Shown here: positions 18,676-29,900 of the stretch, one piece after another
How the letters are laid out: each line of letters opens with the position of its first letter
Numbering within the stretch: the stretch's first letter is position 1
Assembly (NCBI GenBank): GCA_004431415.1
Contig: QPMI01000226.1
Span: forward strand, 1-64,000
DNA length: 64,000 nucleotides
From: Cyanophora paradoxa
Lineage: Eukaryota; Glaucocystophyceae; Cyanophorales; Cyanophoraceae
Direction: 5' to 3'
Program-made: the position numbers and the translations under genes
Notes under the pieces: generated by a model
What the model saw: only the letters and a program-made list of their open reading frames with translations
Database searches by the model: none
Told to the model about the DNA's origin: nothing

Positions 18676-19724
18676 TTAACTACAGCCCAATATCCTCCTT
18701 GGCCTGCGGAAGAACAGGAAAAGTAAGCTTCGAGTATGCCTAACATCAGCGGGGATCATATGCACCTTGGAGGTCCACCCCTTCTCCTGCAGGGCAAGCC
18801 GAAGATTCTTGATACGCTTGCGGTTGGCACCGAGGTCGCTCTTCCCCAGCCTGCTCGCGGACCTGTATCCAACCGTCCGGCCATCCGTCTCAAAAAAGAA
18901 CTGCGGCAAACATATATCAGCGCCCTTCGTCCGAGCCGTAGCGGCCGCGGCTTGTGGAAATCCGCGACGAGGCAGCGGTTGCGCATGCGCATGCGGGCCT
19001 TGTTTTAAAACAAAGATCTAGAGCGGCCACCCTCACGCCTTGAGACCCCAAGACCCAAGGCCACTCCTACAAGCCTACAAGGAGACCTCCACATCGTCGG
19101 TGTAGCCTACAAGAGGCGTTTCGAACTCAGCGTAGAGATATACACTCCCGTCCTTCCTGCGATCCTCTGCAACTACTGTGACCTGCAAAGAACGAAATTA
19201 AAGTCCTTCCCCCTTTATAGCAACCCCGATTTCGACCCCAAAAAACCAAGGACCACCTTCTCGCCGGATTTTCCAAATACGCTCTTGAGATCAGAAACGG
19301 CCTGAGATACGCTCTTTGCAGACGTTCCAGGCGTATTATATGTCCACGGATCTGGATGCGGTAAATACGTAGGCGCACCACTAGCGGCGCAAGGCTCACA
19401 AACGAAATTCGCTGGATCCCGCGCGTAGGTCGAAATGCAGTTCTCGCTGCCCGCGGGGCAAGTCTGAAGCTTGTTCCCGTAGACCCCGAGATCCTCGGGC
19501 CTCTTCCCCCTCGCAAGGCCGCTAATGCCCGGAATGGCTGCGAACGCGGCGAAGCTGAACATACGCCGGCCGGTCTTGAGCTTGCGCTCGGGCTCCGGCA
19601 CGCGCTCCGCCTCGCAGCGAGACAGAGGCCGAATGGGGGTCGGCGAGCATGTCGATCTGGAGATGCTTACCACGCGCGCCCCGCTGAAGACGCTCAAGCC
19701 GGCGAGAGGGACGAAGGATGTCAT
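18676..19724 (-). CDS. DUF1499 family protein with possible plastid-lumen leader
   Basis: Three exons are visible: about 19,724-19,215, 19,180-19,080 and 18,912-18,676. They show the DUF1499 landmarks in order: LQTCPAGSENCIST, then YTDDVEV (the conserved D-D-V-E), then YRSASRLGKSDLGANRKRI. The family is found in bacteria and in plastid-bearing eukaryotes; its biochemical role is unknown. The first ~70 residues are Ser/Arg-rich and contain RRMFSFAAFAAIPG. That is a twin-arginine pair before a hydrophobic stretch, as in thylakoid-lumen signals of the Tat route, so plastid lumen location is an inference. The gene is divergent from the ankyrin gene. The last codons after GWTSKVH may be intron. 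Confidence 0.82.
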
Positions 19725-19942
19725 TTTTTTCTCTGTGGCTTGGGGTACAGGAAGGGGCCGGAAAAGTGAACCGTCGCGGCTGCCGCTGCCGCGCCTCTTT
19801 CAACGCTACAGCGATTCGAGATGAACTCATCTTTGTACCGGCGGCTCGTTGCATCAGCACTGCGGCAGCGCTTGGACCGATCAGCTGAGCTCAGCGCAGG
19901 CCGGCCAGGGAAGGGAAGAGTTTCGCCGCCGCGGGACCAGCT

Positions 19943-22282
19943 ATGCAGCGGGAAGAGCTGCGCGATGAGGTCTTCCAGGCCGCGGCGTCGGTGGACCAGG
20001 CCGAGGGCATCGCAACGTTACTACGCCGCATTCAGGCGGCTTGCGCAGAGACTGGCGCGGACATAGACGGGCTGCTCTATGCGGCTACCTGCTCGGCCGT
20101 TGCGACCGGCGACCTGTCCTTCGCAACAGCCCTGATCGGCGACTTGGGTGTCGGCTTCAGCGAGCGATCTCGGCCGTTCGGGGCGCCGTCCCTTCTAGCA
20201 TGCGCCGTGGAGAGCGGCTCGATCACAATGGTCGAGAACATTCTGGCACGCAGCAGAGACAGGCAGCAGGGGCTTGACGAAGCACTACTTGCGGCGGCCG
20301 AGAGGGGTGGTCCCGCGCTTCCAATCACGAAGTGCGCCCATCCCGCGATTGAGCACTTGCGCCGCTCTCATTGATGGCTTCGGCAGGCTGCTCCTCTCGC
20401 GGGGTGCCTCAGCGTGGTACGTCTGCATGCTCCGACTTTCTGTGGTGTCGCCCCTCTCGCTCATGGGGGCGGGGCAGGCCGGAAACGTCGCGTGAGTGCG
20501 CGCGGAGGACGCCGCTGATGGCGGCCTGCGAAAAGGACTGCCCGGAGGCTGCGCGTCTGCTGCTCGAGACCCGCTCAGGCCTCGAGCGGTGCGCACCGCC
20601 GTTCGCCCTCGCACCAGGGGCCCCGCGCCGACACGCCGGAGCAGGCGGCAGTACGCGTCAGCGCGAACGCGGGATGGGGACTGCGCGCTGGCGTGCGCGG
20701 CCCGGGCGGGGAGCGTGGCGTGCGTGAAGCTGCTGCTGGAGGTCGGGTGCGGGGCGGGCCAGCCGCTGGGCCCGGCGCGGGAGCCGCTGCTCGCGTACGG
20801 GGCGCGGCACGGGCGGGAGGACCTCGTGCGGTACCTCGTGTACAACGGAGCGGCGCTCGAGGGGGCCCCTGCGGTCGCCGCGGCGCTCGGGGGCCACCAC
20901 CGGGTCGCCCTCTTCCTGCTGGAGAAGGGCGCGGCGGTGGAGGCGCGCGACGCCGCCGGCGTCTCCGTGCGCGCCGCGCTGAAGCGGAGCGGCGTCGTGG
21001 ACCTCATCCGCCACATCCACCGCGCCTGCAAGGCCGCCGGCCCCGCCTCCCCCGCCCCGCCCCGCGACGACGAGGAGGACGCCGAGGTCGCCGCCGCCCT
21101 CGCCGCCCCGGCCTCCCGAGCCCGCCCCGCCGCCCTCCCCGCCGCCCATACTCCACAGCTCCCGCCGCCCGCCCCTGCCCCTCCCTCCCTAGCGCCCGGT
21201 TGTCCCCCGCACCAGCCCGGCCCAGTCGCCCGCCGCCCCCGCCCGGCCCAAGTCGCCCGCCCTCGCTATTTCCCCCCGGAGCACGCGCCGCGGCCTCAGG
21301 TGCATGCCGCAGCGAGCCACACGCCGCCGCCACCCCTCCTCCCCCACCTCCTCCAGCCCACGTCGCCCCGCGCGACGCGCCCGTCGCGGCGCCCGCCGCG
21401 CCTCTCGCCGCGCCGCCGCGGCCTCGGCCGGCGAGCGCGCCTGGCGCAGCCTGTGCCTCTCGGGACGGCTCCTCGGGGGCGCCCGACCTCACTCGGAGTC
21501 TCATGGAGGAGATCCGGAGCGCCGCGGGCAGCCCGCGCCCGGAGCGCCGTCCGCGCTCTCCGTCGCCGGTCGTGGCTCCCGTGGCGCTGGCGGCGATGCG
21601 GCGCCCGGCTCCGCCGCCGATCGAGGTGCCCGGGGGGCAGGCGGCGGCCCCCGGGGAGTCTTCGAGCTTCTCGGAGAGGCGGGCCTTCATCGGGTCCCAC
21701 TTCCAGGCGGTGCGGGGCCCGCTAAGCTCCGAGCGCGGGGGCCCGGCGGGGCCGGCGGCGTCGCACGCCCGCGTCCAGCAGCTCGGCGCGAGCCTCGTGC
21801 GGCGCCTCTCCTCCGCCGCCTTCCACGTCGAGCCCGAGGCCGCGCGCGAGCCGGCCTCCCCGCGCCCCGCTGCGCCGCCCTCCCCCGCGCCGGGCCCCTC
21901 CCCACCGGACGACGTGGCTGAGGAGGCCGCGAGCCCCGTCACCCCAAGGACCTTCTCGGTGATGGCCGGTCGCCGTAAGGTGCGCCGGCCCGGCCCGCCC
22001 CTCTCCAGCGAGCGGCCATAGCGCGCGGTCGACCCGGTGCGCGCCACGGCGCATCGCAGAGCCTGGCGGGGGCAGTGGAGACCCCGCTGGTCGCCTCCCT
22101 CATGGGTCCCAGGCGATCCCCCGCACGGATCCACGCCCAAGAGGGTCCGCTACGCCCCGCGCATGCTGCTTTCCGAGCCCCCTCACCCTCTCGCGGCCCG
22201 TGCAGAGATGCACCTTCCCCCGCCCCCACGCTCGCTGTGCACTCGCCGAGCGCGGCCGGACGAGGACGACGATGAGTACTAG
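19943..22282 (+). CDS. Ankyrin-repeat protein with long Pro/Ala/Ser-rich tail
   Basis: The ATG is at 19943. Ankyrin units are seen as LLACAVESGSITMVENIL, TPLMAACEKDCPEAARLLLE, CALACAARAGSVACVKLLLE, LAYGARHGREDLVRYLVYNG and HHRVALFLLEKGAAVEARD, split by short introns (about 20,300-20,500 and 20,580-20,690). After VVDLIRHIHRAC comes a proline-rich, low-complexity stretch that includes one or more introns, then a Ser/Arg/Pro-rich tail. One frame ends at 22,021. A further splice would carry the gene to 22,282, ending in the acidic PDEDDDEY. Ankyrin repeats bind proteins; the partner is unknown. The 3' end is uncertain. Confidence 0.7.
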
Positions 22283-22438
22283 CCTAGTAGCCTAGTAGTA
22301 CTTGCTCAAACATGTACACCGCGCGCGCACACACGATCGATCGCGACGTCGACTTGCAAATATTGAAATTGAAATTAATTAACGCCGCCGGGCCGCAGCG
22401 CTGCCAGGCTGGGAGTCGATCAATTGCCAAGCTTTTAA

Positions 22439-23391
22439 TTGGAAACGGGGTAGGGCCCCCGTTTCCTGTCACTTACAAAATGACGGTCCTGCTCATCTCC
22501 CGATCCAGCTCCGAGCTCTTAACCGAGTGTTAGTGCATGCATGAGAGCCCGGAATTCGTTGTCAGAACCCGGAAAGAGCGGAATGCTGCGCGGAAAAAAG
22601 GACCGGATCCATTCACGGATTTTCCCTTGCAGCGCCTGATCCTGTGATCGTATAGGGGCCGGACCAAGTGCATAAGAAAGCTCTTGCGATGCTCGGCAGA
22701 GCTTGTCATACATGCTAGTGCTCGGAAAGCAGCGCGTGGCGCGCTAGGCCGCACCAAGTACCTGTTGTACCGAACTCGAAAAAAAGAGCTCCTGCGAGTT
22801 GGAGGCGATATCGTGTTGCAGTACCCGTACTTCAAGTCGGCGAGCTAGCCGACAGGCTCGCTAGCTGGCCAGCGTAGCTAGGTGAGCTCCGGCGCCGGCT
22901 AGCGGCTTGCAGGACTTGGGCGCGCGCCGCGGCGCTGGCGCCGCCCCGGGCCAGCTGCATGCAGCCTGCAGGCGCGCGGTACGGTTGCCGGCGCTGGCCG
23001 CCTCAGGCCGGCCGCTGATCATGATCATGAGCCACTGTGATGACAGCTGCAGGCTACACGTGCCACGGTGCAGCTGCATGCGCATGCGCACATGCGCATG
23101 CGCTATCCTATAGCTAGTATACGTATGCACGCGCCGGCGCGCGGCAGCCGCATGCCGCAGTGCGCCTCCGGGCCTCGGCGCCGGCGCATGCATGAGGTGA
23201 TCATGAGCTAGCGCTCCGGCGCGCGGATCCGCACTGCGGCAGCTGCGCATGCCGATGGCCATGGCGAGCTCGAGCTGATGCGCGCGCGCATGCGCAGCTG
23301 CAGCTGCCGCAGTGCAGCTGCCGATGACGAGATAGCGCTCGCCGAGTCGACTCGGCGAGCACCCAGCTAGCTCGACCTACCCCGTTTCCAA
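22439..23391. mobile_element. Non-autonomous DNA transposon-like element, copy 1 (16-bp TIR)
   Basis: The ends are perfect 16-bp inverted repeats: TTGGAAACGGGGTAGG on the left and CCTACCCCGTTTCCAA on the right. The 953-bp body shares most of its sequence with 60,848-61,816 in the same orientation. The left half has weak, non-conserved short open frames. The right half is packed with self-complementary GC words and contains a perfect 24-bp palindrome at 23,337-23,360. No transposase is coded. No target-site duplication is obvious. About 56 bp beyond the right end are also shared with copy 2, so the true boundary may be larger. Confidence 0.65.
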
Positions 23392-23957
23392 CCGGCGGCC
23401 GGCCCAGTCAGAGGCTCAGAGCCCGAGCAGAGGCCGCCGCGTGCTAGTTGAAGTTGTTGTTTACTAAGTTAACAGTGTGCACTGAAACGATGCGCCGCTT
23501 GGCGGCGCCCTCCGCGCATGCCATTGCGCATAAACGTACGCATATGCATACGGCTCTGTGCACGCGTACGTGAGCGCTGGGCCGGGCAGGGATCCCCGGA
23601 GTCGATCGATCAGTTTCAAGGAAGCGCCGGGGGGTACGTGCATTCATTTGTTTGACGCCAGGCTGGCACTCGAGGAAGCTAAAGCTATCTAGCCTGAGCT
23701 CGAGCTAAGCGCTACAGCGCGAGCGCAGTACAGCCGTTGAGTTAGTATAGCTGCTAAGCTAACGTTGGTCTGGATCGCAACCGGGGCGACCTCGGTGTCG
23801 GAGCTCCTGGTGGGATCGACGTGCTTGCACTATCATCGAGCAGGTAGTCCGTCGTCGAGCTCAGGTAGTCTTTACAGCAGAGAGCGCAGAGCTTCGGTGT
23901 CCGCCAGTTGAAGCTGGCTAAGGGACAGCGGCCGGCAAGCGGCTCCGGGCCGGCCAA
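23392..23957. other. Intergenic between the repeat element and the giant repeat-protein gene
   Basis: The first ~56 bp match the right flank of the second element copy. The rest shows no gene. It probably contains the promoter of the secreted repeat protein. Confidence 0.5.
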
Positions 23958-26900
23958 ATGGACCTGGCAAGCAGGAGAGCGCCGCGGCTGATTCCGAGCG
24001 CATTCGCGGGTGCACATGCGAGGACGCGGCGAAGTTGCCCGCGGCTGGTGTCTAGCCATATCGCTCGACTGCTGGTCCCCGTGGTGTTGTGGCTTTGCTT
24101 ATCGAGAGCACATGCTTGGTGCGTCCGGGCGTGTGCAAGCTTTTCGATCGGGGAGCGCCACGCGCGCTACCGCTGTTCGGAGCCTGCAAATCTGACGGTC
24201 ACTTGCGGCAGGATCACCGTCAGCGGGAGCAGAAACCTCACAATACAGGTGCTTAGCCCGCGCGCGTTGTGTCTCGCCAGGCGCAGCTCACTTTCCTGCT
24301 CGTTCCACAGGAGGACACTTTTGTCGGTCAGCTATTGCCCTTCTTTCTCCAGTCTGCATATGCTCACATTTTGCGAAGGATACTGGGACGGCGCCGATAC
24401 TCGCAGCCTCTATGTAACAGGAGATGTTGTCGTGGGGAGGGGCAGCAGCGGCAATGTGAATGTCAGGGTGCGCTAATCGTTGTTTTCCCTCGCCTTCCAC
24501 ACTTTTAATCATTTTCTTTCCTGTTCCCTGACTTTGCTTTCTTTGCAGGGCAACATTGCTGTATGTTCCTTGTATTCCTTTTGTTCATCGTTTGCTAATC
24601 CTCTCTTAGGTTGCCGGGTCAGTCTCGCTGTCAACAATCGTCGCGAATGCAGGGGCCGCTGCGGTGTCGTTGAACGCCGACGTTACGGTCTCGGGGCGCT
24701 TGACGGCGCAGTCGGGAACGTTTGGTGTGCTCAGCGTCAACGGGAGCACCGTATCGTCAACATCCGGCCCTCTCACCCTTCAATCCGCCGACCAAGTTGT
24801 GATCCGAAGCGCGCCTACGATTGGGAACATCACGCTCTCAGCGGGCAGCTCAGTCGTCGTCCAGAGCCCGCTGGTCGTCACTGCAGGTGCCGCTGGCCCG
24901 CGATGTCCGCGTCGCGCGTCTATCTCACCATGCATGCAGAAACCTCACTGATGGCTCATGCAACTTTCGGCGGGACTGCCTCCTTCGCGGGGCTCGTGAG
25001 CCTTAACGGAGGAGCTACGGTCGCTGGCACGTGGACAGTGTCCGGTAACCTCGGCGCTGGTTCGGCCACGTTTGCGGGCCTTGTCAACGCTACCGCTGGG
25101 ATTACTGCCTACGGCGCCACCACGCTCTTTGGGCCGCTCTCCGGATCCAGCGCGACGTTTTCAAGCCCTGTCGTGTTCAACGCCGGAGTTTCGATATTAA
25201 CGGGCGCAACTGTGTCCGGCCAAGTCAACACAACATCCGGTATCAACGTTGGCGGTCCCGGGGCGGCACCACTGTTCTCCGTTGACGCGGCGGGCAACAC
25301 GATCGTTCGGGGCAGCCTCACTGTTGACGGCGCGTTCAAAGCAGGCTTTGGCTCCTTCTTCGACCAGACTCAGGCGATCCTGAACGGCTCACATGTCGCT
25401 GGTCTGGTAGTGGCATCGACCTACGGAAGTCTATCTCTTCAGCCAGGCAATGGCCAGCTCGTCACGACAGCGACTTCCCTACAAAGCTCGAGTCCTTCGG
25501 GGTTCTCCATCGATAACGCCGTGTCTGTCTCCTTCACGACCAGTGGAACGATCAATCTCGCAGCGGCCTCCATACTTGCACACTCCCCATCCACATTCCT
25601 GGGCTCCGTCAATGCGAGCGCCAGTCTCACAGTCGGTGGCGGCGCGACGCTCTCGGGGCCTGTGGTGGCGATGGCGGGCGTGTCGGCAACGGGCCAGGTG
25701 AACGCGACGCAGGGGCTGAACGTGGGCGGACCGGACACGGCGCCGCTCTTCTCGGTGGACCCGGCGGGCAACACCGTGGTCCGGGGCAGCCTGACCGTGG
25801 ACGGCGCGTTCAAGGCCGGCATGGCGTCCTTCTTTGACGAGTCGAAGCCGCTGCTCAACGCGACGAGCCCCCAGGGCCTGTCGATCACGACGATGGTGGG
25901 GTCGCTGGAGCTGAAGCCGAGCTCGGGGGAGGTCTTGACAACGGCGGCGCTGCTGACGTCGACGAACCCGGCGGGCCTCAAGGTGTCGAACGCCGCGGGC
26001 GTCGTGGTGGACACGAACGGGACGGCGGCCGTGTCGGCGCTGGGCGCGGTGTCGGTGAAGGGCGCATCGGTGTCGGTGGCGGGGCCGGCGACGTTCAGCG
26101 ACCCGGCAAACTTCAGCTCCAGCCTGACCGTCGGGGGCGGGGCGACGCTCTCGGGGCCTGTGGTGGCGATGGCGGGCGTGTCGGCAACGGGCCAGGTGAA
26201 CGCGACGCAGGGGCTGAACGTGGGCGGACCGGGCACGGCGCCGCTCTTCTCGGTGGACCCGGCGGGCAACACCGTGGTCCGGGGCAGCCTGACCGTGGAC
26301 GGCGCGTTCAAGGCCGGCATGGCGTCCTTCTTTGACGAGTCGAAGCCGCTGCTCAACGCGACGAGCCCCCAGGGCCTGTCGATCACGACGATGGCGGGGT
26401 CGCTGGAGCTGAAGCCGAGCTCGGGGGAGGTCTTGACAACGGCGGCGCTGCTGACGTCGACGAACCCGGCGGGCCTCAAGGTGTCGAACGCCGCGGGCGT
26501 CGTGGTGGACACGAACGGGACGGCGGCCGTGTCGGCGCTGGGCGCGGTGTCGGTGAAGGGCGCATCGGTGTCGGTGGCGGGGCCGGCGACGTTCAGCGAC
26601 CCGGCAAACTTCAGCTCCAGCCTGACCGTCGGGGGCGGGGCGACGCTCTCGGGGCCTGTGGTGGCGATGGCGGGCGTGTCGGCAACGGGCCAGGTGAACG
26701 CGACGCAGGGGCTGAACGTGGGCGGACCGGGCGCGGCGCCGCTCTTCTCGGTGGACCCGGCGGGCAACACCGTGGTCCGGGGCAGCCTGACCGTGGATGG
26801 CGCGTTCAAGGCCGGCATGGCGTCCTTCTTTGACGAGTCGAAGCCGCTGCTCAACGCGACGAGCCCCCAGGGCCTGTCGATCACGACGATGGCGGGGTCG

Positions 26901-29900
26901 CTGGAGCTGAAGCCGAGCTCGGGGGAGGTCTTGACAACGGCGGCGCTGCTGACGTCGACGAACCCGGCGGGCCTCAAGGTGTCGAACGCCGCGGGCGTCG
27001 TGGTGGACACGAACGGGACGGCGGCCGTGTCGGCGCTGGGCGCGGTGTCGGTGAAGGGCGCATCGGTGTCGGTGGCGGGGCCGGCGACGTTCAGCGACCC
27101 GGCAAACTTCAGCTCCAGCCTGACCGTCGGGGGCGGCGCGACGCTCTCGGGGCCTGTCGTAGCGATGGCGGGCGTTTCGGCAACGGGCCAGGTGAACGCG
27201 ACGCAGGGGCTGAACGTGGGCGGGCCGGGCGCGGCGCCGCTCTTCTCGGTGGACCCGGCGGGCAACACCGTGGTCCGGGGCAGCCTGACCGTGGACGGCG
27301 CGTTCAAGGCCGGCATGGCGTCCTTCTTTGACGAGTCGAAGCCGCTGCTCAACGCGACGAGCCCCCAGGGCCTGTCGATCACGACGATGGCGGGGTCGCT
27401 GGAGCTGAAGCCGAGCTCGGGGGAGGTCTTGACAACGGCGGCGCTGCTGACGTCGACGAACCCGGCGGGCCTCAAGGTGTCGAACGCCGCGGGCGTCGTA
27501 GTGGACACGAACGGGACGGCGGCCGTGTCGGCACTGGGCGCGGTGTCGGTGAAGGGCGCATCGGTGTCGGTGGCGGGGCCGGCGACGTTCAGCGACCCGG
27601 CAAACTTCAGCTCCAGCCTGACCGTCGGGGGCAGCGCGACGCTCTCGGGGCCTGTCGTAGCGATGGTGGGCGTGTCGGCGACGGGCCAGGTGAACGCGAC
27701 GCAGGGGCTGAACGTGGGCGGGCCGGGCGCGGCGCCGCTCTTCTCGGTGGACCCGGCGGGCAACACCGTGGTCCGGGGCAGCCTGATCGTGGACGGCGCG
27801 TTCAAGGCCGGCATGGCGTCCTTCTTTGACGAGTCGAAGCCGCTGCTCAACGCGACGAGCCCCCAGGGCCTGTCGATCACGACGATGGCGGGGTCGCTGG
27901 AGCTGAAGCCGAGCTCGGGGGAGGTCTTGACAACGGCGGCGCTGCTGACGTCGACGAACCCGGCGGGCCTCAAGGTGTCGAACGCTGCGGGCGTCGTGGT
28001 GGACACGAACGGGACGGCGGCCGTGTCGGCGCTGGGCGCGGTGTCGGTGAAGGGCGCATCGGTGTCGGTGGCGGGGCCGGCGACGTTCAGCGACCCGGCA
28101 AACTTCAGCTCCAGCCTGACCGTCGGGGGCGGGGCGACGCTCTCGGGGCCTGTCGTAGCGATGGCGGGCGTGTCGGCGACGGGCCAGGTGAACGCGACGC
28201 AGGGGCTGAACGTGGGCGGGCCGAGCACGGCGCCGCTCTTCTCGGTGGACCCGGCGGGCAACGCTGCCGTTGGTGGAACGCTCTCTGTCAAAGGTGGTTT
28301 CGTTGGCGCAATGTCTTTCACGGACGCCCTTGTGGTGCGTAAAACGATGCTTGCGTGAAATGATGCTTCTTTTGTCGTGTTTTCGGCTAACGGGGACGTT
28401 TCTGCAGGCCCCGGGGGTGAAGGCTCCAGCGAATTTGGATATCAATGCTCCAAACGGCTCCGTGTCCTTGGCATCTTCCTCTTCATCTGGAAGCCCGAAT
28501 GCTGTCACGATCGTGGGCGGGACCATTCACCTAGTTGGAGATGTTTCCGTGTCACGGCTCTCAAGCGGAGGCGGTGGCAGCTTCACTGGCGAAGTGAACA
28601 CCACGACGGGCATCAACGTGGGCGGGCCGGGCGCGGCGCCGCTCTTCTCGGTGGACCCGGCGGGCAACACCGTGGTCCGGGGCAGCCTGATCGTGGACGG
28701 CGCGTTCAAGGCCGGCATGGCGTCCTTCTTTGACGAGTCGAAGCCGCTGCTCAACGCGACGAGCCCCCAGGGCCTGTCGATCACGACGATGGCGGGGTCG
28801 CTGGAGCTGAAGCCGAGCTCGGGGGAGGTCTTGACAACGGCGGCGCTGCTGACGTCGACGAACCCGGCGGGCCTCAAGGTGTCGAACGCCGCGGGCGTCG
28901 TAGTGGACACGAACGGGACGGCGGCCGTGTCGGCGCTGGGCGCGGTGTCGGTGAAGGGCGCATCGGTGTCGGTGGCGGGGCCGGCGACGTTCAGCGACCC
29001 GGCAAACTTCAGCTCCAGCCTGACCGTCGGGGGCGGCGCGACGCTCTCGGGGCCTGTCGTAGCGATGGCGGGCGTGTCGGCGACGGGCCAGGTGAACGCG
29101 ACGCAGGGGCTGAACGTGGGCGGGCCGGGCGCGGCGCCGCTCTTCTCGGTGGACCCGGCGGGCAACACCGTGGTCCGGGGCAGCCTGATCGTGGACGGCG
29201 CGTTCAAGGCCGGCATGGCGTCCTTCTTTGACGAGTCGAAGCCGCTGCTCAACGCGACGAGCCCCCAGGGCCTGTCGATCACGACGATGGCGGGGTCGCT
29301 GGAGCTGAAGCCGAGCTCGGGGGAGGTCTTGACAACGGCGGCGCTGCTGACGTCGACGAACCCGGCGGGCCTCAAGGTGTCGAACGCCGCGGGCGTCGTG
29401 GTGGACACGAACGGGACGGCGGCCGTGTCGGCGCTGGGCGCGGTGTCGGTGAAGGGCGCATCGGTGTCGGTGGCGGGGCCGGCGACGTTCAGCGACCCGG
29501 CAAACTTCAGCTCCAGCCTGACCGTCGGGGGCGGGGCGACGCTCTCGGGGCCTGTCGTAGCGATGGCGGGCGTGTCGGCAACGGGCCAGGTGAACGCGAC
29601 GCAGGGGCTGAACGTGGGCAGGCCGGGCGCGGCGCCGCTCTTCTCGGTGGACCCGGCGGGCAACGCTGCCGTTGGTGGAACGCTCTCTGTCAAAGGTGGT
29701 TTCGTTGGCGCAATGTCTTTCACGGACGCCCTTGTGGTGCGTAAAACGATGCTTGCGTGAAATGATGCTTCTTTTGTCGTGTTTTCGGCTAACGGGGACG
29801 TTTCTGCAGGCCCCGGGGGTGAAGGCTCCAGCGAATTTGGATATCAATGCTCCAAACGGCTCCGTGTCCTTGGCATCTTCCTCTTCATCTGGAAGCCCGA

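Noticed and set aside
22530-22835. Short - strand open frame inside the TIR element as a transposase
   Set aside because: Only ~100 codons, no transposase motif, and the counterpart in the second copy is interrupted.
25439-28526. Very long open frames on the - strand (about 960 and 1015 codons) opposite the repeat protein
   Set aside because: They are created by repeated codon patterns of the + strand gene, contain Arg/His- or Pro/Thr-rich shadow sequence, and ignore the + strand introns.
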